The notes under the pieces: model-generated
The model's database searches: none
What the model saw: the letters and a program-made list of their open reading frames with translations, nothing else
Told to the model about the DNA's origin: nothing
Shown: in pieces, positions 26,554-34,073 of the stretch
Position numbering within the stretch: the stretch's first letter is position 1
How the letters are laid out: every line of letters starts with the position of its first letter
Assembly (NCBI RefSeq): GCF_022174665.1
Contig: NZ_CP076562.1
Location: 2,434,525 to 2,498,524, forward strand
Length of the DNA stretch: 64,000 nucleotides
Source: Eubacterium sp. MSJ-33
GTDB lineage: Bacteria > Bacillota > Clostridia > Lachnospirales > Lachnospiraceae
Direction: 5' to 3'
Translations under genes and position numbers: made by a program

Positions 26554-27000
26554 TTAACGACCGGTAGAACCAAATCCACCGGCACCGCGCGCGGTTTCAT
26601 TTAACTCATTCACAACAGCAAAATCGCCGACAATATAAGGCGTGATGACAAGTTGGGCAATTCTTTCCTGTGGATCAATGGTCTGTGGTTCATTTCCGTG
26701 ATTATGAAGTGCGACCATAAATTCGCCACGATAATCGGAATCTACAACTCCAACTTTGTTTGCCGGTGCCAGATTGCGTTTGGATGCCAATCCGCTTCTT
26801 GCATAGACAAGCCCGGCATAGCCTTCAGGAATTTCCATGGCAAGTCCGGTATGCACCATTACAGTTTCATGTGGCGCAAGTGTGAGAGGGGCATCTATGC
26901 ATGCATATAAATCTGCACCCGCAGCATTTGCAGAACCGTACGTAGGCAGAACTGCGTCTGGGTGTAGTTTCTTTACTGGTACTTGTATATGGGTTATCAT
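26554..27000 (-). CDS. dut: dUTP diphosphatase
   Basis: 148 residues. All five trimeric dUTPase motifs are visible: AGADLYA, YARSGLA (phosphate loop), VVDSDYRGE (catalytic Asp), RIAQLVI, and C-terminal GAGGFGSTGR. It hydrolyses dUTP to dUMP, protecting DNA from uracil. ATG 27000 is chosen for AGGAGG upstream and a four-base overlap with the nrdG stop. The operon order nrdD-nrdG-dut groups deoxynucleotide supply. Confidence 0.95.
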   Translation of the reverse strand: MITHIQVPVKKLHPDAVLPTYGSANAAGADLYACIDAPLTLAPHETVMVHTGLAMEIPEGYAGLVYARSGLASKRNLAPANKVGVVDSDYRGEFMVALHNHGNEPQTIDPQERIAQLVITPYIVGDFAVVNELNETARGAGGFGSTGR

Positions 27001-27527
27001 TGGTAAAATTCCTCCTTGAGACATAGTTTGTTTTCTGCGAGAGAACGTTTAACATCGATGATTCTCTGGTTGGAGGAACCGCGGAACCGGAGCGATAAAT
27101 CTTTTTTATCCATCTCGAATTCTCCATCTACAAGAATATCAATATAGCCGAGCAGTTCACGTGTCTCCGGCCACATTACCATCATTTTTTCCTGAATATC
27201 TTTTTCAAAATCATAGCCCGTGTAGCACCACACATCTTTTTGTGGGTACAGAGACTTGAATCTGCGGAGCAATGGGAGCAGTCCTTGTTGATTGACATAT
27301 TCAAAAGGCTCGCCGCCGAGCAGCGACAGCCCCTTGATATAATCAGGTTTCACATCATTTAGGATTTGCTCGATTTCTGCTTCCGTAAATGGCTTTCCAT
27401 AATTGAAATCCCATGTTTCTTCGTTAAAACAGCCTTTGCAATGGTGTGAGCAGCCGGACACGAACAAAGAAACTCGTACACCGAGTCCGTTTGCTACATC
27501 AATGCGCTTGATATCTGCATAATTCAT
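26997..27527 (-). CDS. nrdG: Anaerobic ribonucleotide reductase activating protein
   Basis: 176-residue radical SAM enzyme. The FeS cluster motif is CSHHCKGC near residue 26, with GGEPF for SAM binding further on. It installs the glycyl radical on NrdD, encoded directly upstream. Full family length. Oxygen-sensitive, fitting an obligate anaerobe. Confidence 0.95.
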   Translation of the reverse strand: MNYADIKRIDVANGLGVRVSLFVSGCSHHCKGCFNEETWDFNYGKPFTEAEIEQILNDVKPDYIKGLSLLGGEPFEYVNQQGLLPLLRRFKSLYPQKDVWCYTGYDFEKDIQEKMMVMWPETRELLGYIDILVDGEFEMDKKDLSLRFRGSSNQRIIDVKRSLAENKLCLKEEFYQ

Positions 27528-27552
27528 ATCTATCTTCTAACCCCTTGATAAT

Positions 27553-29679
27553 TTACAAATGAAGTACACGTGCTTTAATCTCTTTCGTCTTACCGACATT
27601 CCAGAAGTTTTCACCGAGATAACCGCATGTACGACGGGTTACATTCATCTTGGAATGATCTTTGTTGCCGCATTGTGGGCATTCCCATTCGTTGTCATCG
27701 TTGATTATGATTTCACCATCATAATCGCAGACATGACAGTAATCGGACTTGGTATTGAACTCCGCATACTGGATATTGTCATAGATAAAACGGACGATCT
27801 CTTCAAGCGCCTCTAAATTGTGACGCATGTTTGGAATCTCTACATAAGAGATTGCTCCACCGGAGGAGATTGTCTGGAACTGGCTCTCGAAGCGGAACTT
27901 GCTGAAAGCATCAATCTTTTCCCGTACATCTACATGATAAGAGTTTGTGTAATAACCTTTATCTGTGACATCTTCAATTGTTCCGAAACGCTCTTGGTCA
28001 ATTCTTGCAAAACGATAGCAGAGACTCTCGGCAGGAGTACCATAAAGACCGAATCCAAGACCGGTCTCTTCTTTCCATTCGTCACAGGCTCTGCGGAGAC
28101 GGTTCATCACACGAAGAGCGAACTCTTCACCGCCCGGTTCTGTATGACTCTTCCCGGTCATAAGCTTGGTTACTTCGTACAAGCCGATGTAGCCGAGCGA
28201 GATAGTAGAGTAACCATCCTTCAATAAAGGATCAATCTTTTCGCCTTTCTTCAGACGGGCAATCGCGCCATACTGCCAGTGTACCGGGCTGACGTCAGAT
28301 GTTACACCAAGCAATGCATGATGTCTGCACATCAGGGCTTCGTAGCACAGTTCCAGACGTTCATCAAGCATGCTCCAGAACTTTTCTTCATTGCCTTTCG
28401 CTAAAATACCAATCTGTGGAAGATTCAGGGATACAACACCCTGGTTGAAACGACCTTCCCATTTATAATTTCCGTTTTCATCCTTCCATGGAGACAGGAA
28501 CGAACGGCATCCCATGCAGGAGAATACATTTCCTTCGTAGTTTTCACGCATCTTTTTTGCGGAAATGTAATCCGGATAGAGACGCTTGGCAGAACATTTT
28601 ACAGCTAATTTTGTAATGTGGTCGTATTTGCCGCCCTTTAAGCAGTTGTGTTCATCCAATACATAAATAAGCTTCGGAAATGCAGGTGTTACATAGACGC
28701 CCTTCTCGTTCTTGATGCCTTCAAGACGCTGCCGTAGTATCTCCTCGATGATAATTGCATTTTCCTCGATATACTCATCGTTTGGATCAAGATTCAGGAA
28801 TAAAGTTACGAATGGCGACTGACCATTTGTTGTCATCAATGTATTAATCTGGTACTGGATTGTCTGAACGCCGGAACGAAGCTCATCCTGCAGGCGGTCC
28901 TGGGCCATCTGCTCTAAAATCGTATCGTCAATCTTATCCCCGAACTCTTCAATTAATTTATTCTTATACTTATTGTAGCTCTTGCGAAGATATTTGCCGA
29001 GATGACGGATGTCTACGGACTGTCCGCCGTACTGGCTGCTGGCAACGGAGGAAATGATCTGTGTCATAACCGTACATGCTACCTGAAAGCTCTTTGGGCT
29101 TTCGATGAGCTTGCCGTTCATTACGGTGCCATTGTCAAGCATATCGCCGATGTTGATCAGACAGCAGTTGAAAATCGGCTGTAAGAAATAATCCGCGTCA
29201 TGGAAATGCAGCACACCCTCATCGTGTGCCTTGGAAATCTTCTCAGGAAGCAGAACACGACGTGTCAGATCCTTGGATACTTCCCCGGCAATCAGATCAC
29301 GCTGCGTAGAAGCAACGGTTGCGTTCTTGTTTGAATTTTCTTCCATAACGTCCTTGTTACGGTTTTTGATCAGACTCAGGATGGAATCATCTGTTGTGTT
29401 TGCTTTTCGGACGAGCTCACGGGAGTAACGATAGATGATGTAAGTTTTGGCAAGAACGAACTTGCCGTCGGCCATCAGCTTTTGCTCGATAATATCCTGG
29501 ATATCTTCGACGAGCATACGTGGACGATTCTTACTCTCGATGCTTTCCACAATCTCTTCAATCTTTTCATCTGAAACTTTTTCACATGGTTCAACCTCAG
29601 CATTTGCCTTTTTGATGGCAGTGATGATCTTGCTGCGGTCATAGGTCACTGTATGACCATCTCGTTTGATAACTTTCAT
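27553..29679 (-). CDS. nrdD: Anaerobic ribonucleoside-triphosphate reductase
   Basis: 708 residues. N-terminal ATP-cone (MKVIKRDGHTVTYDRSKI) for allosteric control, glycyl radical enzyme body, a C-terminal zinc site with CHVCD and CPQCG, and radical Gly motif RRTCGYLG near the end. It makes deoxynucleotides without oxygen. ATG 29679 is chosen because AGGAGAGG precedes it and the ATP-cone begins there; the frame is open to 29727. An NrdR box lies upstream. Confidence 0.96.
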   Translation of the reverse strand: MKVIKRDGHTVTYDRSKIITAIKKANAEVEPCEKVSDEKIEEIVESIESKNRPRMLVEDIQDIIEQKLMADGKFVLAKTYIIYRYSRELVRKANTTDDSILSLIKNRNKDVMEENSNKNATVASTQRDLIAGEVSKDLTRRVLLPEKISKAHDEGVLHFHDADYFLQPIFNCCLINIGDMLDNGTVMNGKLIESPKSFQVACTVMTQIISSVASSQYGGQSVDIRHLGKYLRKSYNKYKNKLIEEFGDKIDDTILEQMAQDRLQDELRSGVQTIQYQINTLMTTNGQSPFVTLFLNLDPNDEYIEENAIIIEEILRQRLEGIKNEKGVYVTPAFPKLIYVLDEHNCLKGGKYDHITKLAVKCSAKRLYPDYISAKKMRENYEGNVFSCMGCRSFLSPWKDENGNYKWEGRFNQGVVSLNLPQIGILAKGNEEKFWSMLDERLELCYEALMCRHHALLGVTSDVSPVHWQYGAIARLKKGEKIDPLLKDGYSTISLGYIGLYEVTKLMTGKSHTEPGGEEFALRVMNRLRRACDEWKEETGLGFGLYGTPAESLCYRFARIDQERFGTIEDVTDKGYYTNSYHVDVREKIDAFSKFRFESQFQTISSGGAISYVEIPNMRHNLEALEEIVRFIYDNIQYAEFNTKSDYCHVCDYDGEIIINDDNEWECPQCGNKDHSKMNVTRRTCGYLGENFWNVGKTKEIKARVLHL

Positions 29680-29788
29680 AAACCCTCTCCTAAAACTATC
29701 TGTGCAGTGTATTTCTTTGGTATCCAAATAAAAAACGTGAATACGGTTTCACATTATACCATCAGACTTGTGCTTTGTAAACATGAAA

Positions 29789-29804
29789 ACACTAAATCTA
29801 GTGT
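29789..29804 (-). promoter_or_regulatory. NrdR box upstream of nrdD
   Basis: ACACTAAATCTAGTGT fits the NrdR consensus palindrome, about 110 bases before nrdD. A weaker half-match, ACAC..CTAGAT, lies at 29814-29829. NrdR represses reductase genes when dATP/ATP is high. The rest of the 29728-30043 gap holds only the next gene's promoter. Confidence 0.75.
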
Positions 29805-29950
29805 CGAAAAATTACACAAAAACTAGATATTGCGATTTTTTGGACACCTAAAATGTCGGAAAACCGCGTATTCAAGCCAAATTCCGGATGTGAAAGACCG
29901 TGAAAAAATGTGTTTCGGGTGTGATTTCTTTGTGAAATAAGAAAATAAGC

Positions 29951-29979
29951 TTTTCATTTTTATAAAAATATGGTATAAA
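29951..29979 (+). promoter_or_regulatory. Promoter of the trigger-factor-like lipoprotein
   Basis: TTTTCA (29951-29956), 17-bp spacer, TATAAA (29974-29979) with a TG just before it (extended -10). The weak -35 lowers certainty. Confidence 0.45.
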
Positions 29980-30043
29980 TGCTAGGGATTTAAGTGTAAA
30001 TCCAGTAGTTATATATGTAGAGATAGAAGGGATATGTAGTATT

Positions 30044-31198
30044 ATGAAGAAGCAGTTTAGAACACTTGGGTATGTGCTGAGTCTTGCACTAGGTATGACG
30101 ATGCTTACCGGATGTGGAAAAAAAGTAGATGGTGTGGATCAGCAGAGCATGATCGACAAATACGCCGCATATTGTGATCTGCCGGAGTATAAAGGGCTGG
30201 AATATGAGGAGACAAAGACAACTGTGACAGATGCAGATGTTGATGCGAAGATCCAGTCGTTACTGAATCAGTATGCAACAAGTAAGCAGGTTACAGAGGG
30301 AACGGTTGCAAACGGTGATAATGTCAATATTGACTTTGTAGGAAGTGTTGATGGTGTAGAGTTTGAAGGTGGTAATTCCGAAGGAAAAGGATATGATGTG
30401 ACCCTCGGAAGCGGATCTATGATTCCGGGATTTGAAGAAGGAATTGTAGGACATAAGATCGGTGAAACATTCAATATTAAAGCAACATTCCCTGAGGATT
30501 ATGGAAAAGATGAGTTGAAAGGAAAGGAAGCGGACTTCAAGATTACGCTGAACTATAAGACAGACAGCGAACTCCCGGAGTATAACGATGCATTTGTCGC
30601 ATCTTATACAGATGCAGCTACCGTGGACGAATATGAGGAATCTGTCAGAAAAGATCTGGTAGATCAGCAGGAAAAATCTGATAAGAGCCAGAATGAAAGT
30701 GCAATTATGCAGGTTTTGATCGATTCCACGACTTACAACGAATATCCGGAACAGGAAATGCAGGATCTGATTGATGAGGGCATTGCGCAACAGGAAAAGG
30801 CAGCATCCAGCTATGGATATTCCCTTGGTGATTATGTAACAGCAAGATTTGGTTTCTCGGATGAGGATTCCTTCCGTGAGTATATTCAGAAAACAGCAGA
30901 GGATTACATGAAAGAAAAAATTGTAGTCTGTGCGGTAGCCAAGAAGGAAGGCATTACTGTTTCCAAAACAGAAGTTGATGACTATAAGAAGACCGTTATG
31001 GAGTATTATGGTTATGAAGACGAAGATAAAATGAAAGAAGACTTTACAGCAGAGGATTTTGTGTATTATGCATTGGCACAGAAGGTTGTAGATTTCATTC
31101 TGGAAAATGGTAAGGGTGTACAGGCAACAGCCGGTGATGCAACTGTAGAATTGCCTGCGGCAACCGAAAACGATGCGTCATCTACCGATGCAGAATAA
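30044..31198 (+). CDS. Trigger-factor-like FKBP peptidyl-prolyl isomerase lipoprotein
   Basis: 384 residues. Signal peptide with lipobox LTGC near residue 24. An FKBP domain follows (DNVNIDFVGSVDGVEFEGG, LGSGSMIPGFEEGIVG, TFPEDYG), then a helical trigger-factor C-domain-like region to about 360 and an acidic tail. Unlike cytosolic trigger factor, the lipid anchor and missing ribosome-binding domain place it outside the membrane as a folding helper. Such lipoproteins are common in Lachnospiraceae. Confidence 0.82.
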   Translation: MKKQFRTLGYVLSLALGMTMLTGCGKKVDGVDQQSMIDKYAAYCDLPEYKGLEYEETKTTVTDADVDAKIQSLLNQYATSKQVTEGTVANGDNVNIDFVGSVDGVEFEGGNSEGKGYDVTLGSGSMIPGFEEGIVGHKIGETFNIKATFPEDYGKDELKGKEADFKITLNYKTDSELPEYNDAFVASYTDAATVDEYEESVRKDLVDQQEKSDKSQNESAIMQVLIDSTTYNEYPEQEMQDLIDEGIAQQEKAASSYGYSLGDYVTARFGFSDEDSFREYIQKTAEDYMKEKIVVCAVAKKEGITVSKTEVDDYKKTVMEYYGYEDEDKMKEDFTAEDFVYYALAQKVVDFILENGKGVQATAGDATVELPAATENDASSTDAE

Positions 31199-31237
31199 TT
31201 TAAAATAAAAGGCGTTTCGAATTTGTTGAAATTTTTG

Positions 31238-31266
31238 TTGACATTTGTGGATAGAAATGATATGAT
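31238..31266 (+). promoter_or_regulatory. tRNA-Leu promoter
   Basis: Consensus TTGACA (31238-31243), 17-bp spacer, TATGAT (31261-31266), 15 bases before the tRNA. Confidence 0.8.
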
Positions 31267-31280
31267 ACGAAACGCAGTAC

Positions 31281-31364
31281 GCGGAAGTGGCGGAATTGGC
31301 AGACGCGCAGGCTTCAGGTGCCTGTGGTAGCAATACCGTGTGGGTTCAAGTCCCATCTTCCGCA
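31281..31364 (+). tRNA. tRNA-Leu, anticodon CAG
   Basis: Class II tRNA of 84 bases. Acceptor stem GCGGAAG/CTTCCGC with discriminator A. The anticodon arm CAGGC-TTCAGGT-GCCTG gives CAG, and a long variable arm and T-arm GGGTTCAAGTCCC follow. No CCA is encoded. Reads CUG codons. Confidence 0.95.
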
Positions 31365-31373
31365 TTCATATGT

Positions 31374-31405
31374 AAAAAAGCATCCAGGTTGGATGCTTTT
31401 TTGTT
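31374..31405 (+). terminator. Terminator after tRNA-Leu
   Basis: AAAAAAGCATCC pairs with GGATGCTTTTTT around a five-base loop (AGGTT), ending in a T-run. Confidence 0.88.
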
Positions 31406-31451
31406 GTCTGGAAAACATGGTCATCTTCTGACCGAACAAGCAGAAAACAGC

Positions 31452-31480
31452 TTGCCCATACAGCATAAGTTTGATACAAT
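31452..31480 (+). promoter_or_regulatory. Promoter of the pseudo-hydrolase/methyltransferase gene
   Basis: TTGCCC (31452-31457), 17-bp spacer, TACAAT (31475-31480). Transcription would start near 31487, only about four bases before ATG 31491, so the message may be nearly leaderless. Confidence 0.5.
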
Positions 31481-31490
31481 AAACGTAGTT

Positions 31491-33209
31491 ATGGGAAAAA
31501 CGGTATCTATAAAATTTCATAAGATGCGCACAGAAGATCTGAAGCGGCAGGTGGAGCTGAGCAAAAGAAAAGCAGATATCAAAATTCCACAGTTTGTTGT
31601 GAAGCAGTTTGACATCGATGAATTGCGGGAAGAGGGGCGGATCTGCTACCGGCTGGTTCCAAAACAGGGATTCAACGGAACATATATTATGTATTTGTAT
31701 TCCAGTAAATTATGTTTTCCGATGAATCCGACAGAATGGATATTCCTTGCGAAGACGGCTCTGGCGTGTCATGCGGGAGTTTTTCTGCCGATGTATCCGC
31801 TTGCACCGGAGCATTGCTGTAAAGAAGTGTTCCAGATGCTCGTGCCGACATACAGGAATTGTACGAAAGGACAGGATGTGGAACGTGTTGTTCTGATGGG
31901 ATGTGGCGCCGGTGGAGGACTTGCGCTATCCATTGCAATGCTTGCATGGCGCGAGGGATTTCGAAAACCGGATCAATTGATTCTGCTGTCTCCGATGATG
32001 GATACAGAATTTTTTGATAAAGAACTCGAACAGGAGCTGATTGAGTCTTCCAAACGCTCGAAATGGACATTTTACAACGAACACGTCAAGGAATTCCTCA
32101 ATTCTTACTGGGTGCGAGATTATGCGGTCAAGACAGAATATACCAGCCCGTATTACGGAGATATGACGGATATCTGTGACGATGTTGTGCTGTTTTCGGG
32201 TGTGCAGGATCTGTATCATTGTTATGCCCGGGAATTTTATAAGAAAGCGAAAAAAGCGGGTGCGAATATTCGGTTCTTTGAATTCGAGGAAGAAGCCGAA
32301 GATTTCATGATCTATGATAGAACAAAAGAATATAAGAAGGCACAGGGCTTTTTGATTGACTGTATCAATGGAACGTTTGATACGTCTCTGCGGGCGATTT
32401 ATCCTTTAAAGATGATGTCTGACTGGTCAAAGAAATATCCGGAATATTTTAAGGATGATTGGGCAGAGAAGTTTATATATAGTCACAAATTTGATTTCAC
32501 AAGACTGAACCCGCATATCAGCGAATACCAGAATATCCGTATGGCAGCAGACGCAAGCGCCTGTGATACGCTTGTTCGAAGATTTGTGCAGGAATTTCCG
32601 TTTGGAACAGTCATACATATGGCATGTCGTCTGGATAATATGTTTGGCAGGGTGGATAATGGCAGGATTCAGTGGTATAGTCTGGATTCGCATAATATCA
32701 TGTCGTTACGGAGGACCATGTATGGTGTGCGACCGCGGGAAAAGACAATCGGACGGAGACTGATGGATTTTTCGTGGCTGGATGAGATACAGTGCAAGCA
32801 GAACCAGGGGGTCTTGTTTGTCTGTGACGATGGTTTTTCATATCTGAGTAAGAATGAGGTCCGGGATTTGATTGAGAAAATACGTTTGACATTTCCTGGT
32901 GCCCATCTGATTTTTACCGCGTCTACAAGTGTTGCGAATATGGCTGCGAATATGAGTAAGCATAGCCAGACTGTACAGCGGAGGAAAAAAAGAAAATTCT
33001 CGGTGAATGATGCGGCACAGGTGTTTTTCGCATGGAGACCGGATTACCGGATCATAGAGGAACAACCGATTTTTCGATATCTTGAAATACCGAAGAAACT
33101 TGGTGTGATTACCAAATTGCTGTGTCGGTATAACCGGATTGGCTATAATCATAGAATCATACATGTCAAACTTGGCAGTGAAGAATATAAGATCAACTAT
33201 AAATATTAA
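31491..33209 (+). CDS. Fusion of degenerate alpha/beta hydrolase and LCM-type methyltransferase domain
   Basis: 572 residues from ATG 31491; the frame runs upstream through the tRNA, which cannot be coding. Residues ~20-290 follow the hormone-sensitive-lipase fold (YPLAPEH, GAGGGLALS, LLSPMMD, SGVQDLYHCYAREFYKKAKKAG). However, the oxyanion HGGG is YSSK, the nucleophile motif GDSAGG is GCGAGG, and the catalytic His is not evident. Residues ~310-560 resemble leucine carboxyl methyltransferase family proteins (DTLVRRF, FSYLSKNEVRDLI), but SAM motif GCGLDT reads ACRLDN. Both halves look catalytically dead yet the frame is intact. Role unknown. No clear ribosome site. Confidence 0.62.
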   Translation: MGKTVSIKFHKMRTEDLKRQVELSKRKADIKIPQFVVKQFDIDELREEGRICYRLVPKQGFNGTYIMYLYSSKLCFPMNPTEWIFLAKTALACHAGVFLPMYPLAPEHCCKEVFQMLVPTYRNCTKGQDVERVVLMGCGAGGGLALSIAMLAWREGFRKPDQLILLSPMMDTEFFDKELEQELIESSKRSKWTFYNEHVKEFLNSYWVRDYAVKTEYTSPYYGDMTDICDDVVLFSGVQDLYHCYAREFYKKAKKAGANIRFFEFEEEAEDFMIYDRTKEYKKAQGFLIDCINGTFDTSLRAIYPLKMMSDWSKKYPEYFKDDWAEKFIYSHKFDFTRLNPHISEYQNIRMAADASACDTLVRRFVQEFPFGTVIHMACRLDNMFGRVDNGRIQWYSLDSHNIMSLRRTMYGVRPREKTIGRRLMDFSWLDEIQCKQNQGVLFVCDDGFSYLSKNEVRDLIEKIRLTFPGAHLIFTASTSVANMAANMSKHSQTVQRRKKRKFSVNDAAQVFFAWRPDYRIIEEQPIFRYLEIPKKLGVITKLLCRYNRIGYNHRIIHVKLGSEEYKINYKY

Positions 33210-33241
33210 GGCTGTCTGCAGGGGTAGACAGCCTTTCTTTT
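33209..33241 (+). terminator. Rho-independent terminator
   Basis: AAGGCTGTCT (33209-33218) pairs with AGACAGCCTT (33227-33236), then TCTTTTT. Immediately follows the stop codon. Confidence 0.85.
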
Positions 33242-33288
33242 TGTATACCGACAGGATAGTGAAAATGAAAGCCGGAAAGGAGTCCGCT

Positions 33289-34071
33289 ATGTTAGAAGCA
33301 GAAAATCTGGTTAAGAATTTCGAAAAAAATGAAAAGAAACATAAGAAAGTTGTGTTTTCGGCAGTAAATCATGTGAGCCTGCGTGTTCGGGAAGGAGAAA
33401 TCGTAGGCGTTTTGGGACCAAACGGTGCGGGAAAGACAACATTGCTCCGGATGCTTGGATGTCTGATGCAGCCGACGGAGGGGGTAATCCGGTATGAGGA
33501 TGAGCAGAAAAATCTGCTGACGAAGCAAAACGATATTAAAAGACAGATCGGCTATCTGTCCGGCAATACAAAGCTGTATGGACGGCTGAGTACCCGCGAG
33601 CTGTTGACGATCACGGGGAATATCTATGGACTTTCAACGGAGGAAATCGAACAACGAATTGAGAAAATTATTGAGATACTTTCTCTGCAGGACTTTGTAG
33701 ATAACCGTATTGAGAAGCTTTCCACCGGACAGACGCAGCGGGCGTCTATCTCCCGGTGTCTGATCCACAGTCCGAAGCTGTATATCTTTGATGAACCAAC
33801 GCTGGGGCTCGATATCATGAGCAGCAGTGCCATCATTGATTTTATGCAGAAGGAGAAGGCACGCGGGAAAGCGGTTTTATATTCCACACACTATATGGAA
33901 GAAGCGGAGATGCTTTGTGACCGGATTATGATGCTCTCGCATGGACGTGTAATCGCACAGGGGACAATGGATGAAATCTATGCACAGACCGGATGTGAGA
34001 ATCTGAGAAGTGCATTTCGCACACTCATGGCGCAGGAAATCGAGGATCAGACCGGACAGATGGAGGAATAA
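33289..34071 (+). CDS. ABC transporter ATP-binding protein, NatA-like
   Basis: 260 residues. Walker A GPNGAGKT near residue 45, signature LSTGQTQRASISR, Walker B LYIFDEP, switch STHYMEEAE. The ATG 33289 follows AAAGGAG; upstream in-frame Mets lack a ribosome site. Partner of the following ABC-2 permease. NatAB systems export Na+ or antibiotics; substrate here unknown. Confidence 0.88.
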   Translation: MLEAENLVKNFEKNEKKHKKVVFSAVNHVSLRVREGEIVGVLGPNGAGKTTLLRMLGCLMQPTEGVIRYEDEQKNLLTKQNDIKRQIGYLSGNTKLYGRLSTRELLTITGNIYGLSTEEIEQRIEKIIEILSLQDFVDNRIEKLSTGQTQRASISRCLIHSPKLYIFDEPTLGLDIMSSSAIIDFMQKEKARGKAVLYSTHYMEEAEMLCDRIMMLSHGRVIAQGTMDEIYAQTGCENLRSAFRTLMAQEIEDQTGQMEE

Positions 34072-34073
34072 GC

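Noticed and set aside
29814..29829. A second full NrdR box
   Set aside because: Only one half matches and the spacing to the first box (25 bp) is not the usual one; mentioned only as a weak half-site.
31287..31490. Open frame running through the tRNA-Leu gene as an N-terminal extension of the 31491 protein
   Set aside because: It reads through the tRNA and its terminator; a promoter at 31452-31480 and the protein's similarity support a start at 31491.
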